A stretch of 64,000 nt of DNA, taken from assembly GCF_000368825.1 (NCBI RefSeq), contig NZ_KB849710.1, forward strand, positions 1-64,000, given 5' to 3'. A program made the translations under genes and the position numbers. Below, one piece after another: positions 37,601 to 46,574 of the stretch; position 1 is the stretch's first letter; each line of letters opens with the position of its first letter. This DNA is from Acinetobacter ursingii DSM 16037 = CIP 107286. Lineage in GTDB: Bacteria > Pseudomonadota > Gammaproteobacteria > Pseudomonadales > Moraxellaceae. The notes under the pieces were generated by a model. It was not told the DNA's origin. It did not search any database and was given only the letters and a program-made list of their open reading frames with translations.

Positions 37601-38618
37601 TACCGATTTAAACTATAGTGTTGTTAGTCAAATTAAGACCGTAGATCGTAATAACGATGGTGTGGTCGATCATCTGTATTTTGGTGATTTGTCAGGACAA
37701 GCTTTCCGTGTTGATTTTAAAAATGATGGTGCATCAACTTTTACAGCTCAAGTAAATAAAATTCTTGATATTCATAAAACTGATGGCACTAGCCCAAGGT
37801 TTTATTTACCACCAGTATTTACAGCACATCGTAGCGCTGGGCAAGCGGAAGGTGGAAATATTGTTGTTGCAACTTTTATTTCGGGTAATAAAAGCTCGCC
37901 TCTTCTGGGTACGCCAGACTCGCCAAGTGCTACAGGCTGGCAGAATACTGTTGGTTTACAGTACGATGCGGTCTATGCAATTTATGACTATGATATTTTC
38001 CCAAATGGTGCAAATTATCCTGTTGGGACTCAGGCTAGTCCATTGATTGCTACGAGGACACTGGCGGTTGCAAGTGACGTAGCCTCTACTTCTAAATTGA
38101 AATTGATTACGGCCACAACTAGTGCAAGTAATAATACTGGTGCGATAGTCAATAAAACATCTGGTTGGGGTGGCTGGTATTATAAATTGACGACTAAGTT
38201 TAATGGTAATACTGAGAATGAAAGTGTGATTAAAGGATTATCTCCACTTATAGCTATGGGTGGAGCATTGTATGTCACAATGTTTGATTCAGCGGATAAT
38301 GGAACCTCTTCAAGTTGTGGTGCGGGAGTAAAAGGAAATAGTTATACGAAAAGAATGTGTTTACCAACAGGTGTATGTTCATTAGATGCAGATTATACCT
38401 ATAACCTAGGATCTGGGATTGTAGCGCCGCAGGTTGGTGGTGGTGGTGACGGTGATCCTAATTGTACAGGAGATACTTGTAGAACGCTTATTATTCCAGA
38501 TCCAAGTAGTACAAAATGTGTAGGTACAGCGTGTGGAACAACAAACTTTTTTGCTACTGGCGGTACCATGCGTTTTGTTCCAAATCGTTGGTATGAGCGT
38601 TATGCGAAGGTCAAGTAG
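34626..38618 (+). CDS. pilY1: PilY1/ComC-type pilus tip adhesin with long G-tracts
   Basis: The 1330-residue product is the large tip-associated protein of type IV pili, called ComC in A. baylyi. An extended signal sequence runs to about residue 50. A von Willebrand A domain has the MIDAS motif DTSGSMD at residues 72-78. The C-terminal PilY1 propeller has the calcium loop DRNNDGVVDHLYFGDLSGQA and the family's FVGGGYDAGG. The C-terminal tail is cysteine-rich. Three G-homopolymers of 9, 8 and 7 bases lie in frame in the first half of the gene. They would allow slipped-strand frameshifts, as in neisserial pilC. Three successive ATG codons leave the exact start uncertain by two residues. Confidence 0.93.
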   Translation: MMMKNSINKKANKDVNVEIDKQVIHKLNIASVSATLTSLICAAITPTYASDIEIYKVPEDSVGSTTLMMMLDTSGSMDSKDGLSTSRMQRLKQGLSDVLQGTASVPRVDDKVVMGLATFSGDNGYIRIPAKPLGEKTGYQVQDGVYVKPRWQSYNRKISGKPKQYYNECKTWDPNNYNCLTWGGETTSKPSAYSTSSPYKTNTNTSCTYGDYSDCVFIWEELPKYRDLTHRDTLLTEINSNNLYADGGTPTPYAYAEAAAYLMGQSAPRNDLQAYFVLSGQYSGYYAVCTSWAGITCTSWDRWYSKGFNSSGYTKGASDKLDGYSGNYYIGRDPNINPYTGFDKSVSSSKSGNTYIAPSSITDQLTNSDKRECSGQGIYFLTDGVPEPGGTAPGSDGKSGTAYSLMSTALGSKGGGFTCANSLLGKRSNYTNSRNAWSCIGNFAQSLLDSTKNTLGLQIKTVVVGFGSSFGSGTTNDDVEDAKTWGNLGGGGWVAGSSPQDIVNSINNFIKDITKDIPSMSTGSSTIPMDALNPEVVQPYSYFPQFEPKVKPEDVQQLWLGNLKKYYVLNNSVYAKNKVDLVIKASKVQDVTDLWNDGGITYTETTPIYQKGGALSQLVLGTTTDTHNAKITGRTLLTNYDYDGTKTGANQVTNNLNLVKVKYTYTTDTKTKTDTIYARSLMALLGYNITNDENTNGLDLTNRVATIRQMGSVYHSNPVLLTQEGKVVAKKNDAGQVYIDSESREDYALFGTTQGLVSVVDAKTGVEKFSFVPKEMIEKQSETFKLNGGSLAGGKNALYYGMDGEWTAQTVYVSKDDGTLTVKGTVRNVIGSATDKENLKGKQWVYGGMRMGGRSYYALDLTDMDNPKIKFQIDPSAGMIYSQDSPTGKSFPAIQKMGQSWSKPKIDYVNWKGQRKLVMFVGGGYDAGGDDGDGLKSNGVRTGYAGYEYYNYKQENSTSTNKKIGAGVYMFDADNGDLLWYTDSTNDANVKNTDLNYSVVSQIKTVDRNNDGVVDHLYFGDLSGQAFRVDFKNDGASTFTAQVNKILDIHKTDGTSPRFYLPPVFTAHRSAGQAEGGNIVVATFISGNKSSPLLGTPDSPSATGWQNTVGLQYDAVYAIYDYDIFPNGANYPVGTQASPLIATRTLAVASDVASTSKLKLITATTSASNNTGAIVNKTSGWGGWYYKLTTKFNGNTENESVIKGLSPLIAMGGALYVTMFDSADNGTSSSCGAGVKGNSYTKRMCLPTGVCSLDADYTYNLGSGIVAPQVGGGGDGDPNCTGDTCRTLIIPDPSSTKCVGTACGTTNFFATGGTMRFVPNRWYERYAKVK
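35170..35178 (+). repeat. G9 homopolymer inside pilY1
   Basis: Nine consecutive G residues encode part of a W-G-G-E stretch near residue 182. Such a tract is unexpected in AT-rich DNA and is a typical slippage site. Confidence 0.85.
35865..35872 (+). repeat. G8 homopolymer inside pilY1
   Basis: Eight consecutive G residues encode Gly-Gly-Gly near residue 414. This is the second of three G-tracts in this gene. Confidence 0.85.
36459..36465 (+). repeat. G7 homopolymer inside pilY1
   Basis: Seven consecutive G residues follow a five-A run, encoding Lys-Gly-Gly-Ala near residue 612. This is the third G-tract. Confidence 0.8.
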
Positions 38619-38619
38619 T

Positions 38620-39228
38620 ATGAGAAAAATGCCAATAATCACTATTGTACTAAGGAGTAAATCCTATCAGTATGGGTTTAGCTTGATAGAGCTTATGGTG
38701 GTAATTGCTATTGTTGCAATTTTTGCAGCAATAGCAATTCCAAGTTATCAAATCTACGTCCGAAAAGCGGATGTTGCGAGTGCTCAACAAGAGATGCAAA
38801 GAATTGCTGAGCAGCTATCAAGACATAAAGCGCGTAATTTTAGCTATAAAGGTTTTGATGGAAGTTATTTATACAAGGATAAAGTTGGAACGCTGAACCC
38901 AAACTTTGACGCAACTAAACAAGAGTTAAAGATACCGATTGATAGTAGTAGATCAAAATATACGTTAACGATCATGGGGTCTTCTACTGATGAAAAAGGC
39001 GATACAGATCCTAGTAACGATGTGATTACACAAACATTATTAACAAACACAGGCTTAACAAACCTTGGCCAGTCATGGTCAATAAAAGCTGAGAGTAATA
39101 CTGTTACAAATCCCTCAAATTATGATTTATTAATTACAAGTACAGGTATTCGCTGTATGAATAAGAATAAAGCAAAAGTAACTTACCAGACTTGTGGAAC
39201 TAAGGATGATGGGAGTGAACAATGGTAA
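38620..39228 (+). CDS. PilE/ComE-like pilin
   Basis: The 202-residue product has a long prepilin leader ending KSYQYG, followed by FSLIELMVVIAIVAIFAAIA and the PilE-type helix PSYQIYVRKADVASAQQEMQ. A C-terminal cysteine pair (IRCMNKNK and YQTCGTKDD) fits a D-region loop. The start ATG at 38620 lies one base after the pilY1 stop. By order it corresponds to comE/pilE of the Acinetobacter competence cluster; the exact name is uncertain. Confidence 0.87.
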   Translation: MRKMPIITIVLRSKSYQYGFSLIELMVVIAIVAIFAAIAIPSYQIYVRKADVASAQQEMQRIAEQLSRHKARNFSYKGFDGSYLYKDKVGTLNPNFDATKQELKIPIDSSRSKYTLTIMGSSTDEKGDTDPSNDVITQTLLTNTGLTNLGQSWSIKAESNTVTNPSNYDLLITSTGIRCMNKNKAKVTYQTCGTKDDGSEQW

Positions 39229-39656
39229 ATAAAGGATTTACCCTAATAGAGGTCATGATCGTTGTAGTGATTATTGCAATATTAGTTGCGATAGCTTATC
39301 CCTCTTATACTCAGTATAGAATCCGTACGAATCGATCAGATGTGCAGAAAGAGTTATTGAATATCGCGCAACAAATGTCTGCTTATAAAGTTGCTATAGG
39401 CACTTATGCCGGAACAAATGTAAATACTATATACGGTTCAACTGTTTACCCTCAAGAATCGACAGCAATTTACGATTTGACATTTGACCCAGTAACTACT
39501 ACTGCGTCTGAATGGGTACTTATTGCCAAACCTAAAAGTGCAACAATCCAAGCTGGGAATGGCTGGATTTGTCTCAATGATCAAGGTCAAAAATATTGGA
39601 CCAAAGGTGCAACGGCTTGTGCTCTTTCTGCCACCTCCAACTGGGACGGACGATAA
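39222..39656 (+). CDS. PilE/ComF-like pilin
   Basis: The 144-residue product has a very short leader MVNKG and the mature helix FTLIEVMIVVVIIAILVAIA with Glu5, then YPSYTQYRIRTNRSDVQKEL, close to PilE-type pilins. Two cysteines (WICLND and ATACALSA) form the likely D-loop. The start overlaps the previous gene by 7 bases. It is the last gene of the operon. The 149 bases that follow contain no obvious terminator before rpsP. Confidence 0.88.
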   Translation: MVNKGFTLIEVMIVVVIIAILVAIAYPSYTQYRIRTNRSDVQKELLNIAQQMSAYKVAIGTYAGTNVNTIYGSTVYPQESTAIYDLTFDPVTTTASEWVLIAKPKSATIQAGNGWICLNDQGQKYWTKGATACALSATSNWDGR

Positions 39657-39805
39657 ACCACAAATTCAAACCTGCGGATAACTCAAAAAAGCATCTTTTC
39701 TTTAGGTCAAAAATCACGTAGAATATCGCCCTCTATGAAAGGGGTTTGAAGCGTGATCGGTGGTCGATTACAGGGATAATCCGTAAGAATTATAAGGCTT
39801 TTATC

Positions 39806-40063
39806 ATGGTTGTTATTCGTTTAGCGCGCGGTGGTGCAAAAAAACGTCCATTCTATCAAATCGTTGTGACTGATAGCCGCAATGCGCGTGATGGTCGTTT
39901 CATCGAACGTATTGGTTTCTTTAACCCAACTGCTCAAGGTCAAGCGGAAAAACTTCGTTTAGATGCAGACCGTTTTGCTCACTGGGTTTCTCAAGGCGCT
40001 CAACCGTCTGAACGTGTTGCTTCTTTAGCTGCTCAAGCTAAAAAAGCGGCAACTGCTGCTTAA
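39806..40063 (+). CDS. rpsP: 30S ribosomal protein S16
   Basis: The 85-residue product begins [20 protein letters not shown] and includes [18 protein letters not shown], the S16 signature. S16 is needed for 30S assembly. The ATG at 39806 was chosen by family alignment; an in-frame ATG 60 bases upstream would add unrelated residues. It is the first gene of rpsP-rimM-trmD-rplS. Confidence 0.97.
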   Translation: MVVIRLARGGAKKRPFYQIVVTDSRNARDGRFIERIGFFNPTAQGQAEKLRLDADRFAHWVSQGAQPSERVASLAAQAKKAATAA

Positions 40064-40077
40064 GTAGTAGGTAATCC

Positions 40078-40626
40078 ATGACACCAGTGCTGAATGTTCC
40101 CGAAGATCGTATTCAGATTGGACAGTTACGTTCAGCCTATGGTTTAAATGGATGGCTCTGGGTGTATTCCAATACAGAACCCATGAGCAATATGTTTGAC
40201 TATCTGCCTTGGTACATTGAGACCAAAGCAGGTTGGCAAACGATAGATGTAAAGCGTTGGAAACCGCATGGCAAAGGTCTGGTAGTGAGCTTAAAAGGTG
40301 TGAGTGATCGCACTACTGCTGACAGTCTGATCGGCGCTAATATCTGGATTGCCAAATCACAATTGCCAAAAGCAGATGTAGATGAGTATTACTGGTCTGA
40401 TCTCAAAGGTCTTACGGTGTTAGGACTGAATGATGATGAGCAGGAAGTCAATCTCGGACAGATTCATGAGCTTTTTGAAACAGGTGCCAATGATGTCATG
40501 GTGGTTCGCGCCACGGCTGACAGTATTGATGCTGAAGAACGCATGATTCCATGGCATAAAGATGTGGTGCAACGTGTGGATCTTGAAGCAAATCGTATTT
40601 ACGTCAATTGGGGCGTAGATTACTAA
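40078..40626 (+). CDS. rimM: Ribosome maturation factor RimM
   Basis: RimM binds S19 and helps mature the 30S head. The 182-residue product has the N-terminal barrel motif QIGQLRSAYGLNGWLWVYS and the PRC-barrel part with YYWSDLKGLTVLG and the terminal MIPWHKDVVQRVDLEANRIY. It lies 14 bases after rpsP and 53 before trmD. Confidence 0.97.
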   Translation: MTPVLNVPEDRIQIGQLRSAYGLNGWLWVYSNTEPMSNMFDYLPWYIETKAGWQTIDVKRWKPHGKGLVVSLKGVSDRTTADSLIGANIWIAKSQLPKADVDEYYWSDLKGLTVLGLNDDEQEVNLGQIHELFETGANDVMVVRATADSIDAEERMIPWHKDVVQRVDLEANRIYVNWGVDY

Positions 40627-40679
40627 ATTGCACATAAGTGGTTTAGTGCGAACGCAGTAAGAAAATAGAGGAGTCTGCG

Positions 40680-41423
40680 ATGTTTTTTGCAGTCATTACA
40701 CTGTTTCCTGAAATGTTCGAAGCGATTACTGCCTACGGGATTAGTGGTCGTGCAGCCAAGCGTGACATGGTACAGGTGACCTGTATCAATCCACGTGATT
40801 TTGCACAGGGTAACTACAAACGAGTGGATGAACGTCCATTTGGTGGTGGCCCAGGTATGGTGATGATGGCTGAGCCTTTGGCGGAAGCGATTGCCCATGC
40901 CAAACAGCTTGCGAGCCAAGCAGGATGTGTTCATGTCCCTGTAGTATATATGTCGCCACAAGGTCAAACCTTAAATGAACCCGCAGTACAACAGTTCATT
41001 GAATATGATGGTTTAATTGTACTTTGTGGTCGTTATGAGGGTGTCGATGAGCGTTTAATCCAGCGTTATATTGATCAGGAATGGTCAATTGGGGATTACG
41101 TTTTGTCGGGTGGTGAACTGCCCGCGATGGTGCTTTTGGATAGTATTATTCGGCGTTTGCCCGATGTCATGTCCGATGAGCAATCGCATATACAGGATTC
41201 TTTTGTGGATGGTTTACTCGACTGCCCACAATATACCAAGCCTGACCATTTTGAAGGGTTGGATGTGCCTGAGGTACTTAAATCAGGACATCATGCTAAT
41301 ATTGAAAAATGGCGGTTTTTGCAGCGTTATCAACGTACACTTGAACGTCGACCTGAGTTGGTTGAACAAGTGATATTGACCAAGCAGCAAAAAAAATGGC
41401 TCAACGATTTAGATGGATCATGA
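40680..41423 (+). CDS. trmD: tRNA (guanine-N1-)-methyltransferase TrmD
   Basis: TrmD methylates G37 of tRNAs using S-adenosylmethionine, preventing +1 frameshifts. The 247-residue product has the trefoil-knot SPOUT motifs: [37 protein letters not shown] and [20 protein letters not shown]. The C-terminal domain holds [26 protein letters not shown] ribosome-binding site lies upstream. Confidence 0.98.
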   Translation: MFFAVITLFPEMFEAITAYGISGRAAKRDMVQVTCINPRDFAQGNYKRVDERPFGGGPGMVMMAEPLAEAIAHAKQLASQAGCVHVPVVYMSPQGQTLNEPAVQQFIEYDGLIVLCGRYEGVDERLIQRYIDQEWSIGDYVLSGGELPAMVLLDSIIRRLPDVMSDEQSHIQDSFVDGLLDCPQYTKPDHFEGLDVPEVLKSGHHANIEKWRFLQRYQRTLERRPELVEQVILTKQQKKWLNDLDGS

Positions 41424-41570
41424 AGATGAAACATCTTTTATAGGCTCTTTATTTTTATACGTTCAGTATGAATGATAAAGGGAAAGTTAAACGGGTTGAT
41501 ATGCGCTTTAGCCTCTGTCCCCAGCGGTGTAAGAGACCTCTTCTCTCCCGCACATATTGGAGATTCCACA

Positions 41571-41942
41571 ATGAGTGGTAAACATCCTTTAGTTCAAGCA
41601 ATTGAAAATTCACAGTTAAAATCAGACATTCCTGCTTTTGCTCCAGGTGACACAGTCATCGTTCAAGTTAAAGTAAAAGAGGGTGATCGTGAGCGTCTTC
41701 AAGCATTTGAAGGTGTTGTGATTGCGAAGAAAAACCGTGGCCTAAACTCTGCGTTCACTGTTCGTAAAATTTCTAGCGGTGTTGGTGTTGAGCGTGTTTT
41801 CCAAACTCACTCACCAGTTGTTGCTAAAATTGAAGTGAAACGTCGTGGTGATGTTCGCCGTGCGAAACTTTACTATCTTCGTGAATTGTCTGGTAAAGCT
41901 GCACGTATTCGTGAAAAATTGCCAGCACGTAAACAAGGTTAA
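41571..41942 (+). CDS. rplS: 50S ribosomal protein L19
   Basis: The 123-residue product contains [40 protein letters not shown] and [20 protein letters not shown], typical of L19 at the subunit interface. The ATG at 41571 follows TTGGAGATTCCACA; an upstream in-frame ATG at 41472 would add 33 non-homologous residues. It is the end of the rpsP operon. Confidence 0.97.
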   Translation: MSGKHPLVQAIENSQLKSDIPAFAPGDTVIVQVKVKEGDRERLQAFEGVVIAKKNRGLNSAFTVRKISSGVGVERVFQTHSPVVAKIEVKRRGDVRRAKLYYLRELSGKAARIREKLPARKQG

Positions 41943-41963
41943 TTTTAACCTCGTTTTCAAGCA

Positions 41964-41993
41964 AAAAAATGCGCCGATAAGGCGCATTTTTTA
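41964..41993 (+). terminator. Terminator of the rpsP-rplS operon
   Basis: AAAAATGCGCC pairs with GGCGCATTTTT around GATAA with a T-run, 22 bases after rplS. It can also end the convergent lipase transcript. Confidence 0.92.
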
Positions 41994-42001
41994 TATGCGT
42001 T

Positions 42002-42964
42002 TTATAGACCTTGTAATTTAAGTCGGTTCGCATGCTGACGATAAAGCGCCACAGGGTCTGCTGAGAACACGCTGCGTAAGCCGAGTACCTGATTCACCTC
42101 ATCAAAATGATTATGGAAATAGTCATCTCGAATGGTTTTGCCAAGTCGGCTACTACATTGGCTCACTAGACCATCGTTCTTTTGACCACTAAACGCCACA
42201 TATCCCATAGAGGTTAATAAAGTATCAGGATCTAAAGGATTGGTGGTTTGTGCTGCACCTGTCCATGAGTAAAATGCTATGCCATTGGCATTTGCAGGTC
42301 CATCCTGACAGGCTTTTGTGGGTAAACCCAATGGAAACTTGGCATTAAACTCTGCTGCTCCCTGAGCCGATAAGCTATGAATCGATGCTTTAAAATCACT
42401 GGGTAAATTAGAACGAAGTTGCGCGTAGCTAATAATCGGTGAAACCAAAGCATCTACAGCTGCTGCCAATGCAGTATTGAGTAAAGGTAGATTCTGAACC
42501 AGATCGGCGACAGGAGAGCCAAAATTGACGCCTGCTACACTGGTAACCGATGAAACCAAATCTGGTCTAATCCCAGCAACATAACGCGCGGTTGGGCCAC
42601 CATGACTATGTCCAATCAGATTGACCTTGTTTTTGCCAGTGATTGCCACGACTTCTTCGACTTGTTGTAACAATTGTTCGCCACGTACTTCAGTCGACTC
42701 AAGCGGGGATACCTGCGTAGCATAGGCGGTTGCACCATTTTTGGCTAAATCGGGTAATACCTGATACCAGTAATCGAGCCCAAACTCTGCTGAACCCAAA
42801 CGGTTAAATCCAAACATACCGTGTACAAAAACTAATGGATATTTGGTTTTGGCATAGTCTGAAATGACATTTTTTGTTTCTGCACTTTGTAATCCTTCCG
42901 CAGCGAAACTACTCTGGATTACAAGACAACTGATCAGTCCTGTTATGAATATTCTTGATCGCAT
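42002..42964 (-). CDS. lipA: Secreted triacylglycerol lipase (foldase-dependent)
   Basis: The 320-residue product has a signal peptide (MRSRIFITGLISCLVIQSSF, cleavage after AA), then YPLVFVHGMFGFNRLG, the nucleophile elbow NLIGHSHGGPTARYVAG, and catalytic-His region DYFHNHFDEVNQVLGLRS. These are the features of Pseudomonas-type family I.1/I.2 lipases, which need a dedicated foldase and leave through the type II secretion system. Two cysteines (KACQDG and VSQCSS) fit the conserved disulfide. The ATG at 42964 was chosen because the signal peptide starts there. The foldase gene lies directly upstream. Confidence 0.93.
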   Translation of the reverse strand: MRSRIFITGLISCLVIQSSFAAEGLQSAETKNVISDYAKTKYPLVFVHGMFGFNRLGSAEFGLDYWYQVLPDLAKNGATAYATQVSPLESTEVRGEQLLQQVEEVVAITGKNKVNLIGHSHGGPTARYVAGIRPDLVSSVTSVAGVNFGSPVADLVQNLPLLNTALAAAVDALVSPIISYAQLRSNLPSDFKASIHSLSAQGAAEFNAKFPLGLPTKACQDGPANANGIAFYSWTGAAQTTNPLDPDTLLTSMGYVAFSGQKNDGLVSQCSSRLGKTIRDDYFHNHFDEVNQVLGLRSVFSADPVALYRQHANRLKLQGL

Positions 42965-43056
42965 TTGATCTTTATCCTCTTTTTGTTTTCGTTTTATGCT
43001 GGTGATCCTCTCCAGCAAATCCCTAAAAAATGATCCTCCTGTGATTGATTATGCTG

Positions 43057-44109
43057 TTACTGAGCAAATGGTAGTGTTCCACCTTGATCATGAACAGATT
43101 CAAATGTTTGTAATCGAAGCTGTTCTTGAGGGTTGCTAAATGTTTGCAGGCGTAATTGATCAATCGCCTGTTGTTTGGCGGCATCAGACATCCCGCTATT
43201 TAAAATAGTATCGCGATTATTCAGATATTGATTCACACGACTTTTCCAGACATCGCGATTTTGATCAAGGCTTTCTAAGCGTTGAGTGGCTTCAGCCCCG
43301 ACTAGATTCAAACGCATTTGTCGTAATTCACTGGCTGAACCATGACGATCTTGAATGGCTTGAGTCAAATGCCGCAATTCTTCTAATTTGGTGGTTTGTT
43401 GTAGATTTTCTTGCCAATCTTGAGGAAGTTGATCGAATAGTGCTTTTAAACGTTTAGCTTTTTCACTTTCAGATAGATTCTTGTCATCCAATATTGCCAT
43501 ACGGTTTAAAGTGTATTCATGATAAGTATCCTCGCTGCCAAATAATCCTGAAATTTCATTCACAGAAAAAAATTGTTGGCGTAGATTTTTCATATTGCTG
43601 AAAATAGCACGATAATAAGCAGGATCATCCTGTTTTAAATTCGGTGGGCTGAGTTCCCCAAGCTGCTGGCGATACTTTAAATAACGACTCCAGAGATCCT
43701 GAATTTGTGATAAAGCGGGTTCATGGTAATTTTGCTCTAAGTATTTTTTAAAATCGCTATCAATTTGAGCAATACTTTTTTCCCCATATTGAGTAATAAA
43801 ATACTCAAAACAATCTCGGGTTTGTTCATTCACAATTAAGGAATTGTTCGCAAGTTTAAGCTGACAATTAATCTGAGTATCTGCTTGGCTTGGACTGCTC
43901 AATGCCGATGTGGCGAAGCTTGATCCAGACGGTGGGGGAGTTAAAGGTGCTTGCGTAGAAATATTTTGTCTTGATTTATCCTGATTAGACATAGATCCAT
44001 TGGCAGACTGAGGTTTAAGCCAAAACATCAAACCGATGACCAATAGAAGAATAAAACCAATGACGATCCAAACATAATGATTGCGAAATCCTTGCATGTA
44101 GAGATCCAT
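43057..44109 (-). CDS. lipB: Lipase foldase/chaperone LifO
   Basis: The 350-residue product has an N-terminal membrane anchor (about residues 12-31, VWIVIGFILLLVIGLMFW), a Ser/Pro/Thr-rich linker and then the steric-chaperone domain. The LifO motif appears as RDCFEYFITQYGE near residue 118. A helical clamp follows (LSESEKAKRLKALFDQLPQD and QLRLQTFSNPQEQLRLQTFE). It folds LipA in the periplasm. Chaperone-before-lipase order matches earlier descriptions of Acinetobacter lipBA and is reversed relative to Pseudomonas. An ATG at 44097 is an alternative start. Confidence 0.92.
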   Translation of the reverse strand: MDLYMQGFRNHYVWIVIGFILLLVIGLMFWLKPQSANGSMSNQDKSRQNISTQAPLTPPPSGSSFATSALSSPSQADTQINCQLKLANNSLIVNEQTRDCFEYFITQYGEKSIAQIDSDFKKYLEQNYHEPALSQIQDLWSRYLKYRQQLGELSPPNLKQDDPAYYRAIFSNMKNLRQQFFSVNEISGLFGSEDTYHEYTLNRMAILDDKNLSESEKAKRLKALFDQLPQDWQENLQQTTKLEELRHLTQAIQDRHGSASELRQMRLNLVGAEATQRLESLDQNRDVWKSRVNQYLNNRDTILNSGMSDAAKQQAIDQLRLQTFSNPQEQLRLQTFESVHDQGGTLPFAQ

Positions 44110-44247
44110 CCCTATTTCTTTTTTGTTTTAGTAGATTTAAAGAATCCATGTATAAAAATAGCACAGTAAACATAAAATACTGTAAAAATGGATAAGTGGA
44201 TTTGATAACATGGCGACAGCATTTTGACTGCTTCGCACTGGACATAC

Positions 44248-45153
44248 ATGACGGCTAAATCTGAAAAAATCCCTCGTCGCCACTTGAGTGGTGTTTTTCT
44301 GCTGAATAAGCCTTTAGGCTTAAGTTCAAATGCAGCCTTGCAAAAAGTTCGTTGGCTATTTAGGGCGCAAAAGGCAGGACATACGGGTGCACTGGATCCT
44401 TTAGCCACAGGTTTGTTACCTATTTGTCTGGGGGAAGCAACCAAGTTTTCACATTATTTACTAGATTCAACCAAACGTTATCAAACCGTGGTCAAACTCG
44501 GAGAAACCACTTCGACGGGTGATGTAGAGGGGGAGATTCTTAAGCGTAGAAATGTTCCCGCCTTGACCCGTCAAAGTATTGAACAAGTGCTGGATCAATT
44601 CCGTGGGGATATTCAGCAAATTCCGCCGATGTATTCCGCTTTAAAGCGCGATGGACGTCCTCTGTATGAATTGGCACGACAGGGCATTGAAATTGAACGT
44701 GCAGCCCGTCCTGTAACCATTTATGAGTTAAAACTGATTGATTTCGATGCAGAAAGTTTAACCTTGGATGTGACTTGTTCTAAAGGGACTTATATTCGGG
44801 TATTGGGGGAGGATATTGGTGAGGCGCTCGGTTGTGGTGGTCATCTCACCCATTTGCATCGAATCCAGACGGGACATTTTCAACTCATCCCTGAATATAG
44901 CATTGAATATTTAGAACAACTGAATGAAACACAGCGCGATATGCTATTATTGCCGGCCTACGCACCCGTCGAATATTTACCGAAAGTTCAAATTCCTGAA
45001 GGCCGTCACAAATATTTTTGTAATGGTCAGGAAAGTAATATCGAACATCCACCTGCGCCTGAAGTTCTAGTATTTGATCAAGATCATTGTTTGGGTCTGG
45101 CTGAAATTACCGATAAAAAAAGATTGGTGCCGAAGCGTCTTTTAAATTTATAG
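44248..45153 (+). CDS. truB: tRNA pseudouridine(55) synthase TruB
   Basis: TruB makes pseudouridine 55 in the T-loop of tRNAs. The 301-residue product has [20 protein letters not shown] and the catalytic-Asp motif [20 protein letters not shown]. It also has [20 protein letters not shown] and [20 protein letters not shown]. The ATG at 44248 was chosen by family alignment. It is divergent from lipB. The TauE/SafE gene starts 12 bases after it. Confidence 0.97.
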   Translation: MTAKSEKIPRRHLSGVFLLNKPLGLSSNAALQKVRWLFRAQKAGHTGALDPLATGLLPICLGEATKFSHYLLDSTKRYQTVVKLGETTSTGDVEGEILKRRNVPALTRQSIEQVLDQFRGDIQQIPPMYSALKRDGRPLYELARQGIEIERAARPVTIYELKLIDFDAESLTLDVTCSKGTYIRVLGEDIGEALGCGGHLTHLHRIQTGHFQLIPEYSIEYLEQLNETQRDMLLLPAYAPVEYLPKVQIPEGRHKYFCNGQESNIEHPPAPEVLVFDQDHCLGLAEITDKKRLVPKRLLNL

Positions 45154-45165
45154 GCATAGTTCCCC

Positions 45166-45936
45166 ATGGAAATCGAAGTCATACTCAGCTTAATCTTTTT
45201 TGCGTTTTGTGCAGGTGCAATTGATGCGGCAGTGGGTGGGGGTGGCTTGATTCAGATTCCTGCTCTGATGAGTACCTTTCCGCAAATGTCACCTGCCACC
45301 GTAATTGGAACCAATAAGCTCTCTTCAGTTTTCGGCACAGCTTCTGCGGCCTATACCTTTGTGCGCAAGGTTAAATTACAGTGGAAATTACTGGCGGTGA
45401 TTGCCGTATGTGCCTTGATCAGTTCTTTTCTGGGGGCAGCTTGTTTGTCCTTGATTCCTCAGTCGGTGTTACGTCCATTTGTCTTTGTGATGTTAATCGT
45501 TATTGCGATTTATACATTGGTAAAAAAGAATTTTGGACAGGTACATGTTGCTTTAAGTATCACGCCTAGAGTACTTATGCTTGCTGCAATTGGGAGCTTG
45601 CTGATTGGATTTTATGACGGAATTTTTGGTCCAGGGACCGGCAGTTTTTTTATTTTCTTCTTTATCCGCTTTTTGAATGTTGATTTCTTACATGCTTCAG
45701 CATTATCAAAAATCGGAAATTTCATGACCAATATTGCTGCTCTTAGCTTTTTGGCACCGACAGGTCATGTGATTTTTCAGATTGGTCTTATGATGGCGGT
45801 TGCCAATGTGATTGGCTCTATAGTCGGTGTACGTGTTGCGCTGAAATATGGCAGTGGCTTTGTACGAATTATCTTTTTGATTTTGGTTTCGATCTTGATC
45901 TGTCGCATTGGTTATCAAATGTTTGTAACAGGATAG
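45166..45936 (+). CDS. TauE/SafE (TSUP) family permease
   Basis: The 256-residue product is an inner-membrane protein with about eight hydrophobic segments. It has the duplicated TSUP motif: GAIDAAVGGGGLIQIPALM with TVIGTNKLSSVFGT in the first half, and GFYDGIFGPGTGSFFIFFFI with ALSKIGNFMTNIAALSF in the second. It resembles YfcA. TSUP carriers move sulfite, sulfoacetate or other organic anions; the substrate here is unknown. Probably cotranscribed with truB. Confidence 0.9.
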   Translation: MEIEVILSLIFFAFCAGAIDAAVGGGGLIQIPALMSTFPQMSPATVIGTNKLSSVFGTASAAYTFVRKVKLQWKLLAVIAVCALISSFLGAACLSLIPQSVLRPFVFVMLIVIAIYTLVKKNFGQVHVALSITPRVLMLAAIGSLLIGFYDGIFGPGTGSFFIFFFIRFLNVDFLHASALSKIGNFMTNIAALSFLAPTGHVIFQIGLMMAVANVIGSIVGVRVALKYGSGFVRIIFLILVSILICRIGYQMFVTG

Positions 45937-46007
45937 TCGATCAAACAACGTTCTGAAACAGATTTTGACATCAACGAACTTTTTTTCATGCATTGAAAAA
46001 GTAAACT

Positions 46008-46034
46008 AAAGGTAGCCAATCGGCTGCCTTTTTC
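46008..46034 (+). terminator. Terminator after the TauE/SafE gene
   Basis: AAAGGTAGCC pairs with GGCTGCCTTT (one G-T pair) around AATC and runs into T5, 72 bases after the stop. Confidence 0.85.
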
Positions 46035-46078
46035 TTATTTAGCCACATGATAATAGCCAGAATAGGGATGATAAATAG

Positions 46079-46528
46079 ATGAATATTTTTGAAGCATTAC
46101 GGGAAAGTCATGACAATCAACGTGCTCTTTCTGAACAATTAATACAGACGCATGGACACACTGAACTACGTGAACAATTGTTTCAGGCCTTAAAAAATGA
46201 ACTGTGGGCGCATTCTGTTGCAGAAGATCGCTATCTTTATATTCCATTAATGTTTAATGATATTGGGCTGGATATTAGCCGACATGCCTTATCAGAACAT
46301 CATGAAATGGATGAGCTTGTTGAACAGCTTGAAGAAACTGATATGAGCAGTCCAAGTTGGTTGGCGATTGCTAAACAGTTAAGTGACGTGGTACATCACC
46401 ATTTAAAAGAAGAAGAGCATAAATTCTTCCAGCAGGCTGGTAAAATTCTGGATGACAAACAAAAAGAAAAACTGGGTCAGCAATATTTAAAAGAATACGC
46501 CAAATATAAGAAGCATGAACTTGTCTGA
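46079..46528 (+). CDS. Hemerythrin/HHE cation-binding domain protein
   Basis: The 149-residue helical product has the HHE-domain histidines in ESHDNQRALSEQL, ELWAHSVAEDRYLYIPL, LSEHHEMDELVEQ and VVHHHLKEEEHKFFQQAG. This arrangement suits a di-iron or other metal centre in a four-helix bundle. Such proteins bind oxygen, NO or iron and act in stress responses; a specific role is unknown. Monocistronic. Confidence 0.88.
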   Translation: MNIFEALRESHDNQRALSEQLIQTHGHTELREQLFQALKNELWAHSVAEDRYLYIPLMFNDIGLDISRHALSEHHEMDELVEQLEETDMSSPSWLAIAKQLSDVVHHHLKEEEHKFFQQAGKILDDKQKEKLGQQYLKEYAKYKKHELV

Positions 46529-46574
46529 TATTAAATGCTCCATTCTTTAGCGTATTTTAAAGTCGAGTTACGAG

